DNA of 64,000 nucleotides from JAWHQP01 sp032586195 (GCA_032586195.1 JAWHQP010000001.1:248001-312000); one strand, 5' to 3'. Shown: positions 16,143 through 25,784, counted from the first letter of the stretch. Numbers and translations: made by a program. The notes: generated by a model not told the origin, from the sequence alone.

Positions 16143-17003
16143 ATGACGGCACAAGTGATTTCAGGCACAGCATTGGCACAAAAAATTAAAGCAGATGTAG
16201 CGGAACAAATCTCGCTTTTACTGGCGCAGGGCAAACGGGCTCCGGGGTTGGCGGTAATTCTGGTGGGGCAGGATCCCGCCTCGCAGGTTTATGTGGGCAG
16301 CAAGCGCAAAAGTTGCGCGGAACTCGGTATTTATTCCCAATCCTATGATTTACCCGATTCAACCGGCGAAACCGAACTGCTGGCCTTAATTGATCGGCTG
16401 AACCGGGATGACAACATTGATGGCATTTTAGTGCAGCTCCCGTTGCCGGCACATATTGACAGCACCAAGGTAATTGAACGTATCGCTCCGCATAAAGACG
16501 TGGACGGCTTTCACCCGTACAATGTGGGGCGTTTATGCCAGCGTATTCCGACCCTGCGAGCATGTACTCCTTATGGCGTGATGAAATTGCTGGAAACGAC
16601 AGGAATCGCTCTGCGGGGTCAGCACGCGGTGATCGTCGGAGCGTCTAATATTGTGGGCCGTCCGATGTCATTGGAATTATTGCTGGCCGGCTGCACGGTG
16701 ACTGTCACCCACCGTTTTACCAAGAATCTGGAACAATACGTGCGTCAGGCGGATATTCTTGTGGTCGCCGTGGGCAAACCAGAATTTATTCCCGGTCGCT
16801 GGGTGAAAGAAGGCGCGGTTGTGATCGATGTGGGTATCAACCGTGGAGCGAACGGCAAATTAAAAGGTGACATTGAGTTTAACGCGGCCGCCGAACGTGC
16901 CGCCTTTATCACGCCGGTGCCCGGTGGTGTGGGCCCGATGACCGTGGCGATGTTGATGTTTAACACTTTATTTGCCTATCGGCATAATACCCGGGCGGCA
17001 TAA
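16143..17003 (+). CDS. folD: Bifunctional methylene-THF dehydrogenase/cyclohydrolase
   Basis: A 286-residue cytosolic enzyme converting 5,10-methylene-THF to 10-formyl-THF, the one-carbon donor for purines and formyl-Met-tRNA. Signatures are YVGSKRKSCAELGI with the catalytic Lys (about residue 56), the DGILVQLPLP motif (97-106), KDVDGFHPYN and the NADP-binding VIVGASNIVGRPM (about 163-175). The C-terminal TPVPGGVGPMTVAML is invariant in the family. Length is normal. It is preceded by AAGGA. It stands alone downstream of the tRNA-Pro gene (opposite strand) with the PurR-like site in its promoter. Confidence 0.97.
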   Translation: MTAQVISGTALAQKIKADVAEQISLLLAQGKRAPGLAVILVGQDPASQVYVGSKRKSCAELGIYSQSYDLPDSTGETELLALIDRLNRDDNIDGILVQLPLPAHIDSTKVIERIAPHKDVDGFHPYNVGRLCQRIPTLRACTPYGVMKLLETTGIALRGQHAVIVGASNIVGRPMSLELLLAGCTVTVTHRFTKNLEQYVRQADILVVAVGKPEFIPGRWVKEGAVVIDVGINRGANGKLKGDIEFNAAAERAAFITPVPGGVGPMTVAMLMFNTLFAYRHNTRAA

Positions 17004-17011
17004 ATGTTTTC

Positions 17012-17091
17012 AAAGTGCGGTGTTAAAAACTTGAGTTTTTGAATGTCGGGCCGGGCGGTGTGCAAAAGTCGCTTTTACAACACCGCACTTT
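17012..17091. repeat. Inverted pair of uptake signal sequences
   Basis: AAAGTGCGGT at 17012-17021 and ACCGCACTTT at 17082-17091 face each other across 60 bases downstream of folD. The inner bases also extend the pairing (TGTTA/TAACA-like edges are weak). Such pairs can form a stem and act as terminators; the long loop makes that uncertain here. Confidence 0.65.
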
Positions 17092-17218
17092 CATGCCGAA
17101 GGTGATGACGGCAATTCTATTTTTTCAAGTTATGTAAATTTGGTGGATTTTTATATATCATTCCGTTATGTTTAGCGGGCTCGCATGATGAGTAAGACAC
17201 GTTAACAAGGAGATAGCA

Positions 17219-17662
17219 ATGGGTTTATTTGATTTCGTCGGTGACATCGGTAAAAAAATCTTTTCTAAGAACGAGGAAGCGTCTGCAGCGGTAACCAATC
17301 ACATCGCGGAAGACAATCCGGGTATCGAAAATGTTGCCGTTACCGTTGAAAATGGTGTGGCCAATATTCAGGGCACCGCTTCTTCCGCGGGCGCATTGGA
17401 AAAAGCTATTTTAATGGCGGGTAATATTGCGGGCATTTCTTCCGTGAATGCGGACGGTGTGAAGATTGCAAATGGCGAAACCTTGGCGGGCGATGATCAA
17501 TTCTATGTGATTCAAAAAGGCGATACCTTATGGGCGATTGCTGAAAAAACTTATGGCAACGGTTCGAAATATAAAGCGATCGTTGAAGCGAATAAAGAAG
17601 TGATCAAGGATGAAAACAAAATCTTCCCGGGACAAAAAATTCGTTTACCGAAAGCACTTTAA
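17219..17662 (+). CDS. kbp: BON-LysM protein Kbp/YgaU
   Basis: A 147-residue protein with the exact architecture of E. coli YgaU/Kbp, a cytoplasmic potassium-binding protein. The N-terminus MGLFDFVGDIGKKIF matches the family start. A BON domain spans about 25-85 (VAVTVENGVANIQGTASS and GNIAGISSV). A LysM domain spans about 97-146 (FYVIQKGDTLWAIAEKTYGN, KIFPGQKIRLP). No signal peptide is present, agreeing with the cytoplasmic role. AAGGAG lies 7 bases before the ATG. It is transcribed alone, with a strong terminator behind it. Confidence 0.93.
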   Translation: MGLFDFVGDIGKKIFSKNEEASAAVTNHIAEDNPGIENVAVTVENGVANIQGTASSAGALEKAILMAGNIAGISSVNADGVKIANGETLAGDDQFYVIQKGDTLWAIAEKTYGNGSKYKAIVEANKEVIKDENKIFPGQKIRLPKAL

Positions 17663-17680
17663 TCGGATTATTTTCAATAA

Positions 17681-17716
17681 AAACCTCGTTTGGTTGATAC
17701 AAAACGAGGTTTTTTT
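17681..17716 (+). terminator. Intrinsic terminator of kbp
   Basis: AAACCTCGTTT...AAAACGAGGTTTTTTT: nine-base-pair stem with a T-run. Confidence 0.92.
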
Positions 17717-17878
17717 ATTTGTCTTTGTTTAAAAAATAAGCTAAATCTGCATTTTATACGGTATTTTCTCGACTGAAAGTCGATGTATCGCTATAATTCA
17801 CCAGTTTATTTTCTATATTTACATCCGTATTCGGTGCAAACGTTCGCCGAGTGCATATTCAATTCGAGGAAAACAGGA

Positions 17879-19174
17879 ATGACAACTATTGAAACAACTC
17901 AAGGTCTTGAACGTCGCGTATCCATTACAGTACCGGCCGAAACAGTAGAAACCGCAGTACGTGATGAATTAAAACGTGTAGCGAAAAATGCGCGTGTGGA
18001 CGGTTTCCGTAAAGGTAAAGTGCCGGCGCAAATTATTGAAAAACGTTTCGGGGCCTCGGTTCGTCAAGATGTATTAAATGATTTATTACCACGTCATTTC
18101 TTTGATTTAATGTTCAAAGAAAAAGTAAATCTAGCCGGCCGCCCGACCTTTGCGGTGGAAAGTTTTGAAGCCGGTAACGACTTGGTATTCTCTGCAACTT
18201 TTGAGGTGTATCCGGAAATCACATTGCAGGGTTTAGAAAACATTAAAGTAGAAAAACCTGTGGTTGAAATTACCGAAGCTGATGTGGATAACATGGTAGA
18301 AGTATTACGTAAACAGCAGGCGACCTGGGCGGAATCTCAAGAGGCGGCAAAAGCGGACGATCGCGTGACGATTGACTTTGTCGGCTCTGTCGATGGCGAA
18401 GAATTTGAAGGCGGCAAGGCACAAGACTTCGTGTTGGCAATGGGACAAGGACGCATGATCCCGGGCTTTGAAGAAGGAATCATCGGTCATAAAGCAGGTG
18501 AACAATTTGATATTGAAGTCACTTTCCCGGCGGAATATCACGCTGAAAACCTAAAAGGCAAAGCGGCAAAATTTGCGATTACGTTGAAAAAGGTAGAAGT
18601 GATGGTGTTGCCTGAATTAACGGATGAATTCGTGGCGAAATTCGGTCCTAATACCAAAACCGTTGATGATTTACGTACGGAAATCCGCAAGAATATGCAG
18701 CGTGAATTGAAAAATGCGCTGGTTTCACGCGTAAAACAGCAGGTTATTGACGGCTTGATTGAACAGAATGCGGTTGAAGTTCCGGCTGCGACAGTAGAGC
18801 AGGAGATCGAAGTATTACGCGGTCAGGCGGCACAGCGTTTTGGCGGCAACGCTAAGCAAACGGCTCAATTACCGCGTGAATTGTTTGAAGAACAGGCAAA
18901 ACGGCGCGTGCAGGTCGGTTTATTGTTCGCTGAAGTGATCAAATCCAATGAATTGAAAGCGGATGAAGACAAAGTGAAAGCCATGATTGAAGATATTGCT
19001 TCGGCTTATGAACAACCCGCAGAAGTTGTCGAATATTACAGTAAAAACAATGAATTAATGAATAATATTCGTAATGCCGTATTAGAAGAACAGGCGGTTG
19101 ATGCCGTACTTACCAAAGCACAGGTAAGCGAAAAAGCCGCAACATTTGATGAAATCATGAATCCAAAAGCTTAA
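17879..19174 (+). CDS. tig: Trigger factor, ribosome-bound chaperone and prolyl isomerase
   Basis: A 431-residue ATP-independent chaperone bound at the ribosome exit. The ribosome-binding signature appears as GFRKGKVP (residues about 42-49). The FKBP-type PPIase domain lies near 150-245 (DRVTIDFVGSVDGEEFEGG, GFEEGIIGHKAGE). A long helical C-terminal substrate domain follows. I start at the ATG at 17879 (MTTIETTQGLERRVS), which agrees with family N-termini; an in-frame ATG 32 codons upstream adds a stretch not seen in homologs. GAGGAAA precedes it. tig heads the conserved tig-clpP-clpX-lon order. Confidence 0.97.
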   Translation: MTTIETTQGLERRVSITVPAETVETAVRDELKRVAKNARVDGFRKGKVPAQIIEKRFGASVRQDVLNDLLPRHFFDLMFKEKVNLAGRPTFAVESFEAGNDLVFSATFEVYPEITLQGLENIKVEKPVVEITEADVDNMVEVLRKQQATWAESQEAAKADDRVTIDFVGSVDGEEFEGGKAQDFVLAMGQGRMIPGFEEGIIGHKAGEQFDIEVTFPAEYHAENLKGKAAKFAITLKKVEVMVLPELTDEFVAKFGPNTKTVDDLRTEIRKNMQRELKNALVSRVKQQVIDGLIEQNAVEVPAATVEQEIEVLRGQAAQRFGGNAKQTAQLPRELFEEQAKRRVQVGLLFAEVIKSNELKADEDKVKAMIEDIASAYEQPAEVVEYYSKNNELMNNIRNAVLEEQAVDAVLTKAQVSEKAATFDEIMNPKA

Positions 19175-19211
19175 CTGTTGATTCGGTTAGACTAAATACG
19201 TCTTAGCAGGA

Positions 19212-19253
19212 GCGGTCAGTCGGTGTGAACACCTGAAGCTGACCGCTTTTTTG
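19212..19253 (+). terminator. Intrinsic terminator of tig
   Basis: GCGGTCAG...CTGACCGC followed by TTTTTT, with a second GGTGTGAACACC hairpin in the loop (cruciform-like branched structure). Confidence 0.88.
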
Positions 19254-19257
19254 CGTT

Positions 19258-19286
19258 TTGTATATAACTTGTTTTTCGGGTAGAAT
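19258..19286 (+). promoter_or_regulatory. clpP promoter
   Basis: TTGTAT (19258-19263), 17-base spacer, TAGAAT (19281-19286), directly behind the tig terminator. It suggests clpPX is transcribed separately from tig. Confidence 0.7.
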
Positions 19287-19350
19287 AGCCGGACGCATTG
19301 AATTTGCCGGCGGCAGATTCCCCTTGTTTTTTATGAATATTGAGGTAATT

Positions 19351-19932
19351 ATGGCATTAATACCAATGGTGGTCGAACAAACTTCCCGTGGTGAGCGTTC
19401 TTACGACATTTATTCCCGTCTATTAAAAGAACGGGTGATTTTTTTAACGGGCGAAGTAGAAGACAATATGGCAAATCTGGTTGTTGCCCAACTGTTGTTT
19501 TTGGAATCGGAAAGCCCTGATAAGGACATTAGCATCTATATTAATTCACCTGGCGGTTCAGTGACGGCGGGTATGGCGATTTATGATACCATGCAGTTTA
19601 TTAAGCCCGATGTGCGCACGCTGTGTATCGGCCAGGCCTGCTCAATGGGCGCGTTTTTATTGGCAGGCGGTGCGGCGGGAAAACGGGCCGCATTGCCTCA
19701 TGCCCGAGTGATGATTCACCAGCCCCTCGGCGGTTTTCGCGGTCAGGCTTCCGATATTCAAATTCATGCTCAGGAAATATTAAAAATTAAACAGACCCTG
19801 AATGAGCGTTTAGCCTTCCATACGGGGCAACCGTTGGAAAAACTGGAAAATGACACCGATCGCGATAATTTCATGTCTGCGGAAGAAGCTAAAAATTACG
19901 GTTTAATTGATAACGTGTTGGTAAAACGTTAA
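19351..19932 (+). CDS. clpP: ATP-dependent Clp protease proteolytic subunit
   Basis: A 193-residue serine peptidase forming the tetradecameric core that works with ClpX. The catalytic serine lies in GQACSMGAFLL, the histidine in RVMIHQPLGG and the aspartate in the DTDRDNFMSAEEA region. The start at 19351 (MALIPMVVEQTSRGERSYDI) has TGAGGT upstream and matches family N-termini. The upstream extension of the open frame overlaps the promoter and is not coding. clpX follows 19 bases later, giving a clpPX operon. Confidence 0.97.
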   Translation: MALIPMVVEQTSRGERSYDIYSRLLKERVIFLTGEVEDNMANLVVAQLLFLESESPDKDISIYINSPGGSVTAGMAIYDTMQFIKPDVRTLCIGQACSMGAFLLAGGAAGKRAALPHARVMIHQPLGGFRGQASDIQIHAQEILKIKQTLNERLAFHTGQPLEKLENDTDRDNFMSAEEAKNYGLIDNVLVKR

Positions 19933-19951
19933 TCGGTATTGGAACGATAAC

Positions 19952-21184
19952 ATGACAAAAGAAAATGAAACCTGCTGTTCATTTTGCGGCAAGTCGCAGG
20001 ATGAAGTCGGAAAGCTAATTGCCGGTATAAATGGTTATATTTGTGGCGAATGTATTGAGCTTTGCCATGATTTGCTGCATGAAGATGTAAAAGAAGACAT
20101 GCCTGCGCCGAAGCAGGCGGAAGATAAATTGCCTACGCCGCACGAAATTCGCGCCCATTTGGACGATTACGTGATCGGTCAGGATTATGCTAAAAAAGTG
20201 TTATCCGTGGCGGTATATAATCACTATAAACGGTTACGTTCGACAAATAGCCTGAATGATGTCGAATTAGGTAAAAGTAATATCTTGTTGATTGGTCCGA
20301 CGGGCAGCGGAAAAACCCTGCTGGCGGAAACCATGGCGCGCATGCTTAACGTGCCGTTTGCCATTGCGGACGCTACCACCCTGACTGAAGCGGGTTATGT
20401 GGGTGAGGATGTAGAAAACGTTATCCAGAAATTATTGCAGAATTGCGATTACGATACGGAAAAAGCCCAGCAGGGAATTATTTATATTGATGAAATTGAT
20501 AAAATTACCCGCAAATCGGAAAACCCGTCTATTACCCGTGACGTATCGGGTGAAGGTGTGCAGCAAGCTCTGCTTAAATTGATTGAAGGAACTGTTGCTT
20601 CCATTCCGCCGCAAGGCGGCAGAAAACATCCGCAGCAGGAAATGCTGCGTGTGGATACGTCAAAAATTCTGTTTATCTGCGGTGGGGCTTTTGCCGGTTT
20701 GGATAAAGTAGTGCAAAAGCGTATTCATGTGGGCAGCGGCATTGGTTTCGGTGCGGAAGTGAAAGGTGAACAGGATGAAGTGAGCCTATCGGATTTATTC
20801 AAACAAATCGAAACCGAGGATTTGATCAAATACGGATTAATTCCCGAATTTATCGGCCGTTTGCCGGTGGTCGCACCGTTAAGCGAATTGGATGAAGAAG
20901 CTTTGGTGCAAATTCTCACTGAGCCGAAAAACGCTTTGACAAAACAATATCAGGCGTTATTCGGACTGGAAAGCGTGGAGCTGGAATTCACTCCCGCGGC
21001 GTTAACTGCGATGGCGAAAAAAGCCCTTGAACGTAAAACGGGTGCGCGTGGCTTGCGTTCTATCGTAGAAGGTGCGTTGCTGGATACGATGTATGATTTG
21101 CCCTCTATCGACAATTTGGCGAAAGTCATCGTGGATGAGAGCGTGATCAACGATCATCAGACACCGAAATTAGAATACAAATAA
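19952..21184 (+). CDS. clpX: ATP-dependent Clp protease ATP-binding subunit ClpX
   Basis: A 410-residue AAA+ unfoldase that feeds substrates to ClpP. The N-terminal zinc-binding domain has CSFC and CGECIELC ligands (about residues 9-38). The AAA module has Walker A GPTGSGKT (114-121), pore loop GYVGED, Walker B IIYIDEIDKI and sensor segments through KTGARGLRSI. Length is normal (E. coli 424). It is the second gene of clpPX and ends 8 bases before a paired-uptake-sequence hairpin that probably stops the transcript. Confidence 0.97.
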   Translation: MTKENETCCSFCGKSQDEVGKLIAGINGYICGECIELCHDLLHEDVKEDMPAPKQAEDKLPTPHEIRAHLDDYVIGQDYAKKVLSVAVYNHYKRLRSTNSLNDVELGKSNILLIGPTGSGKTLLAETMARMLNVPFAIADATTLTEAGYVGEDVENVIQKLLQNCDYDTEKAQQGIIYIDEIDKITRKSENPSITRDVSGEGVQQALLKLIEGTVASIPPQGGRKHPQQEMLRVDTSKILFICGGAFAGLDKVVQKRIHVGSGIGFGAEVKGEQDEVSLSDLFKQIETEDLIKYGLIPEFIGRLPVVAPLSELDEEALVQILTEPKNALTKQYQALFGLESVELEFTPAALTAMAKKALERKTGARGLRSIVEGALLDTMYDLPSIDNLAKVIVDESVINDHQTPKLEYK

Positions 21185-21191
21185 AATGATC

Positions 21192-21221
21192 AAAAGTGCG
21201 GAAATCAGCACCGCACTTTTT
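21192..21221 (+). terminator. Terminator formed by two facing uptake sequences
   Basis: AAAAGTGCGG-AAATCA-GCACCGCACTTTT: an inverted pair of uptake sequences (left copy missing its last T) whose stem is followed by more T. It lies just after clpX and before the lon promoter. Confidence 0.85.
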
Positions 21222-21223
21222 CC

Positions 21224-21252
21224 CTTGAAGTTCTGTCGTTGCACCCCAATAT
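21224..21252 (+). promoter_or_regulatory. Heat-shock (sigma-32) promoter of lon
   Basis: CTTGAAG (21224-21230), 13-base spacer, CCCCAATAT (21244-21252). This fits the sigma-32 pattern CTTGAA-N13-15-CCCCATNT at nearly every position. It lies 40 bases before the lon start, as expected for a heat-shock protease. Confidence 0.85.
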
Positions 21253-21291
21253 AGGATAGAAATCCCCAATTCCCGAATATAAGAGTAAGTT

Positions 21292-23715
21292 ATGAACGCA
21301 AAACGAATTAAACAACAAGAATTACCTGTCTTGCCATTGCGTGATGTTGTCGTATTTCCATATATGGTCATGCCGTTATTTGTTGGTCGTGCGAAATCTA
21401 TTCGCAGCCTTGAACAAGCAATGGAAGGTGACAGAAAATTATTATTGATTGCTCAGAAAGAGCCTGATCTTGAAGAACCTACCATGAATGATGTGTATGA
21501 TGTCGGTACAATCGTCAGCATCATTCAGTTACTGAGACTACCCGACGGTACGGTCAAAGTCTTGGTTGAAGGCTTACAGCGCGCCAGCGTGGTTCAATTC
21601 AGCGATAATGAGTATTTTTCCGCGACGGTCACTCCGATTGAAACCGTATTGGGCGATGAAAAGGAACTTGAAGTATTGCGCGCGGCAACGGTGGCGGAAT
21701 TTGATAAATATGCCCAGCAGAATAAGAAGATTCAACCTGAATTTTCTAAAGCATTGGCAGATATCAGCGATTATGACCGTCTAGCGGATACCATGGCGGC
21801 CCACCTGCCTGTCGCGGTCAATATTAAACAGGAAGTTCTGGTGCGGGCTAATGTGGTTGAACGTTTGGAATACTTGCTTGGTACCATGGAAAATGAATCC
21901 GAATTGTTACAAGTAGAAAAACGTGTGCGCAATCGTGTTAAAAAACAGATGGAAAAAAGCCAGCGTGATTACTATTTGAATGAACAGATCAAAGCCATTC
22001 AGAAAGAACTGGGTGACGCCGAACAGGGTAATCCGAATGACGAAATCGAACAGCTCAGCAAAAAGATAGAAGCGGCGAAAATGCCGCAGGATGCCCGCGA
22101 AAAAGTGGAATCGGAGCTACAGAAACTGAAAATGATGTCGCCGATGTCAGCGGAAGCGACGGTGGTGCGCAGTTATATCGACTGGATGATTCAGGTGCCG
22201 TGGTATAAACGCACCAAGGTGAAAAAAGATATTGCCAAAGCGCAACAAGTGCTGGATGCCGATCATTACGGCTTAGAACGGGTGAAAGAACGTATTTTGG
22301 AATATCTTGCGGTGCAAAGCCGTCTGAATCAAATTAAAGGACCGATTCTTTGCTTAGTCGGGCCGCCGGGGGTGGGTAAAACCTCCTTAGGACAATCCAT
22401 TGCCAATGCCACCGGGCGTAAATATGTCCGTATGGCGCTGGGCGGGGTGCATGATGAGGCTGAAATCCGCGGTCACCGCAAAACCTATATCGGGTCGCTG
22501 CCGGGTAAATTGATTCAGAAAATGGCAAAAGTCGGTGTAAAAAACCCGTTATTCTTATTGGACGAAATCGATAAAATGTCATCGGATTTTCGCGGTGATC
22601 CGGCCTCCGCGTTATTAGAGGTATTGGATCCCGAACAGAATAAACACTTCAGCGACCATTATCTTGAAGTGGATTATGATTTGTCCGATGTCATGTTTGT
22701 TGCGACATCCAACTCAATGAATATTCCGATGCCGTTATTGGATCGTATGGAAGTCATTCGTTTATCGGGTTATACCGAAAATGAGAAACTGAATATCGCG
22801 ACGGGTCATTTGTTAGCCAAACAAATGGAACGTAACGGCTTGAAAGCGGGCGAACTGACCATCGGCGAAGATGTCATTTTAGACATCATTCGTTATTACA
22901 CCCGTGAAGCGGGCGTACGTGGGCTTGAGCGTGAAATTTCCAAAATCTGTCGTAAAGCCGTGAAGAATTTACTGTTGGACAGCAAACTGAAAGCCATTAC
23001 GGTGAATGCGGAAAATCTGCACGATTATCTTGGCGTGAAACGTTTTGAGTTTGGGCGTGCGGATACGCAGAACAGAGTAGGTGAAGTGACCGGTCTGGCC
23101 TGGACTGAAGTCGGTGGTGATTTACTTACCATTGAAGCGGCTTCCGTGCTCGGCAAGGGCAAATTAATCTACACCGGTTCTCTTGGCGATGTGATGAAAG
23201 AGTCTATTCAGGCTGCTATGACAGTGGTACGTACACGTGCGGAAAAACTCGGTATTGCCAATGATTTCCATGAAAAACGGGATATTCATATTCACGTGCC
23301 GGACGGAGCGACGCCGAAAGACGGTCCGAGTGCAGGTATTGCAATGTGTACGGCGTTAGTGTCTTGCTTAACCGGCAACCCGGTGAAATCGGATGTGGCG
23401 ATGACAGGTGAAATCAGCCTGCGCGGTAAAGTGTTGTCAATCGGCGGCTTAAAAGAAAAACTGCTGGCAGCTCATCGCGGCGGTATTAAAACCGTGTTGA
23501 TTCCAAAAGATAACGTGAAAGATCTGGAGGAAATCCCGAATAATGCAAAACAGGCGCTGAATATCATTCCTGTGGAATATATTGATGAAGTGTTAAGTCT
23601 TGCGTTGGAAAATCCGCCTGCGGGGGTTGAGTTCGTCAAAGCACTGCCGATTGTCAAAGCGAAAGCGGCACGCTCACGCAAAACTAACAAGCCGACAACC
23701 GTTTCGGTCAATTAA
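21292..23715 (+). CDS. lon: ATP-dependent protease Lon
   Basis: An 807-residue homohexameric AAA+ serine protease that degrades misfolded and regulatory proteins. The N-terminal LON substrate domain (about 10-200) starts LPVLPLRDVVVFPYMVMPL. The AAA module has Walker A GPPGVGKTSLG (about 360) and Walker B PLFLLDEIDKM. The protease domain has the catalytic Ser in PKDGPSAGIAM (about 683) and the Lys in the LRGKVLSIGGLKEK segment. The C-terminal tail after VEYIDEVL is slightly longer and basic. Sigma-32 promoter upstream; uptake sequence and terminator downstream. Confidence 0.98.
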   Translation: MNAKRIKQQELPVLPLRDVVVFPYMVMPLFVGRAKSIRSLEQAMEGDRKLLLIAQKEPDLEEPTMNDVYDVGTIVSIIQLLRLPDGTVKVLVEGLQRASVVQFSDNEYFSATVTPIETVLGDEKELEVLRAATVAEFDKYAQQNKKIQPEFSKALADISDYDRLADTMAAHLPVAVNIKQEVLVRANVVERLEYLLGTMENESELLQVEKRVRNRVKKQMEKSQRDYYLNEQIKAIQKELGDAEQGNPNDEIEQLSKKIEAAKMPQDAREKVESELQKLKMMSPMSAEATVVRSYIDWMIQVPWYKRTKVKKDIAKAQQVLDADHYGLERVKERILEYLAVQSRLNQIKGPILCLVGPPGVGKTSLGQSIANATGRKYVRMALGGVHDEAEIRGHRKTYIGSLPGKLIQKMAKVGVKNPLFLLDEIDKMSSDFRGDPASALLEVLDPEQNKHFSDHYLEVDYDLSDVMFVATSNSMNIPMPLLDRMEVIRLSGYTENEKLNIATGHLLAKQMERNGLKAGELTIGEDVILDIIRYYTREAGVRGLEREISKICRKAVKNLLLDSKLKAITVNAENLHDYLGVKRFEFGRADTQNRVGEVTGLAWTEVGGDLLTIEAASVLGKGKLIYTGSLGDVMKESIQAAMTVVRTRAEKLGIANDFHEKRDIHIHVPDGATPKDGPSAGIAMCTALVSCLTGNPVKSDVAMTGEISLRGKVLSIGGLKEKLLAAHRGGIKTVLIPKDNVKDLEEIPNNAKQALNIIPVEYIDEVLSLALENPPAGVEFVKALPIVKAKAARSRKTNKPTTVSVN

Positions 23716-23769
23716 TCGGCTTATAAACTACAAAGTGCGGTGTTGTTTTTGCGAGTTTTGTATCTTTTA

Positions 23770-23804
23770 AACGGCATGGGTTCGTCCATGCCGTTTTTAT
23801 TTTA
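23770..23804 (+). terminator. Intrinsic terminator of lon
   Basis: AACGGCATGG-GTTCGT-CCATGCCGTTTTTATTTT stem-loop with T-run, about 40 bases after an uptake sequence that follows the lon stop. Confidence 0.9.
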
Positions 23805-23876
23805 TGCGTGCTAAAGAGGCGTCTTTCGATTATAATTCGGAAAATTTTTGTCATATTTTTATAGGATCACCCCAAT

Positions 23877-25745
23877 ATGGTCATGGAAAAACTTCACGGT
23901 GCGTCAAACGGTATCGTGTCAAAAACAATTTTAGGTCTTATTTCGGTTGCGTTTGTCGTCAGTGGTATGACGGGTTATTTAATGTCAACCGCGGATACCT
24001 CTGCGGTGAAGGTTAACGGTGAAGAAATTTCCCAACAAATCTTCCAGCAGCAATATAACGAAGAATATCAACGTATCAGCCAGCAATTGGGGGCGCAATT
24101 CATCGCCGTGGCGGATACGCCGGAATTTGCCGACGGGTTGCGTCAAAGTGTGTTGAACCGTTTGGTTGATCAGGAATTGCTTCGTCAATATTCAGCCGAG
24201 TTGAAATTGGCCGTGAGTGACGCACGGATTAAACAGGAAATTGTGACCATGCCGTCCTTCCAGAGCAACGGTAAGTTTGATAACAATCTTTATCAGCAGA
24301 CACTGCGTGCGAATAATATCAGCGCCGATACCTACGCGAGCTATATACGCGAGGGTTTGCGCTTGGCGCAATTGGAGTCTAATTTTGCCGGTACGGAATT
24401 CTTATTACCCGACCAACAGGCGGAATTCGCCAAGCTGGTGTTCCAGAAACGGACCTTCCGTTTAGCCAATATGCCGTTGGCGGCGGAATTATCCAAACAG
24501 ACCGTATCTGATCAGGAAGTGGCGGATTATTACAATGCGCACAAGGCATCATTCGTCGTGCCCGAAGCGGTTAAAGTGCAATATGTGGATTTAACCAAAG
24601 ATGTGGCGGAAAAAGCGGTGAAAGTGACCGATGTTGAGATTCAGCAATACTATCAGGATAACAAAGCTCAGTTTATGACCAAAGGTCAGCAACAGCTTGC
24701 GGATATTCAGTTTGTGAATGAAAAAGACGCGCTGGATGCTTATCAGGCTTTACAGGGCGGGGCTGATTTTGCCACATTGGCGAAAGAAAAATCCGCTGAC
24801 AAAATTTCTGCCGAAAAGGGTGGCGATTTGGGTTGGTTAAATCAAGGTGATTTGCCGCAGGATATGGAAACCGCCGTTGCCGCTTTGCAGGTAGGGCAAT
24901 ATACTCAGCCGATTAAGGTGGATAACAGCTATCATATCGTGAAACTGCTTGCCCGTCACGGCGCGGAACAGTTACCGCTGGAAGCCGTGCGTGACCAGAT
25001 TGCCAAACAGATTCGTCAGGATTTGGTGAATAATCAATTCTATGCGGTAGAGAAAAAATTATCGGAAAAAGCTTTTGAAGATCAATCTTCTCTTGCTCCG
25101 GCGGCACAGGCGGCGGGTGTTGAGGTGAAGGAAACGGGTTATTTTGCCCGTAATCAAATTCCGACGGAATTAAATTTCCCGACGGTAGTAAATGCTCTGT
25201 TTGATTCTGACGTATCACAAGGCGGGGTGAATTCCGAAGCAATGAATGTGGGCGAGTTGCATTCTATTATGATCCGCGTATTGGACCATCGTGCCGAAGA
25301 AACCAAGACACTGGAACAGGCAAAGGATGAAATCGTAGCATATTTAAAACGTCAGAAAGCGGAAGCGGCGGTGTTAACCCAGGCGGAAAATACCGTACAG
25401 GCGTTAAATCAGGGGAAGGCTGAGAATATTGACTTTGGCCCGAGTCAGACTTGGGTGTATGCGGAAAACAGAGACCCTGCTTTAAACAACCAGATTTTCT
25501 CTATGGCCAAACCTGAAGCGGGCAAAGAGGTGTATCGTGCGGCCAAGGCGGATAACGGCGATGTAGTGATTATCGCTTTAAGTGCGGTGCAAAATGGTGA
25601 AATTTCACCACAGCAGAGCCAGCAATTAGCCGCACAAGTTATGCAGGCGCAGCAGGCGGATTTACAGGCTAACTTGCTGAAATCTCTGCGTGCCAGAGCA
25701 AAGATTGAAGTCAACCAAGACTTTATGAAGCAAGCGCAGGAATAA
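23877..25745 (+). CDS. ppiD: Periplasmic folding chaperone PpiD
   Basis: A 622-residue inner-membrane-anchored SurA-like protein facing the periplasm, helping outer-membrane and secreted proteins fold. One N-terminal transmembrane segment (about residues 17-37, ILGLISVAFVVSGMTGYLMS) is followed by a SurA_N-like domain. A single parvulin domain spans about 265-355 (QQLADIQFVNEKDALDAY, KGGDLGWLNQGDLP). E. coli PpiD has the same length (623). The ATG at 23877 or the one two codons later (23883) could start it. An uptake sequence lies inside the gene near 25571. Confidence 0.94.
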   Translation: MVMEKLHGASNGIVSKTILGLISVAFVVSGMTGYLMSTADTSAVKVNGEEISQQIFQQQYNEEYQRISQQLGAQFIAVADTPEFADGLRQSVLNRLVDQELLRQYSAELKLAVSDARIKQEIVTMPSFQSNGKFDNNLYQQTLRANNISADTYASYIREGLRLAQLESNFAGTEFLLPDQQAEFAKLVFQKRTFRLANMPLAAELSKQTVSDQEVADYYNAHKASFVVPEAVKVQYVDLTKDVAEKAVKVTDVEIQQYYQDNKAQFMTKGQQQLADIQFVNEKDALDAYQALQGGADFATLAKEKSADKISAEKGGDLGWLNQGDLPQDMETAVAALQVGQYTQPIKVDNSYHIVKLLARHGAEQLPLEAVRDQIAKQIRQDLVNNQFYAVEKKLSEKAFEDQSSLAPAAQAAGVEVKETGYFARNQIPTELNFPTVVNALFDSDVSQGGVNSEAMNVGELHSIMIRVLDHRAEETKTLEQAKDEIVAYLKRQKAEAAVLTQAENTVQALNQGKAENIDFGPSQTWVYAENRDPALNNQIFSMAKPEAGKEVYRAAKADNGDVVIIALSAVQNGEISPQQSQQLAAQVMQAQQADLQANLLKSLRARAKIEVNQDFMKQAQE

Positions 25746-25759
25746 CCGCGATTAAAGTT

Positions 25760-25784
25760 AAGCCCGCATTATGCGGGTTTTTTA
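25760..25784 (+). terminator. Intrinsic terminator of ppiD
   Basis: AGCCCGCAT/ATGCGGG followed by TTTTTTA, 15 bases after the ppiD stop. Confidence 0.9.
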
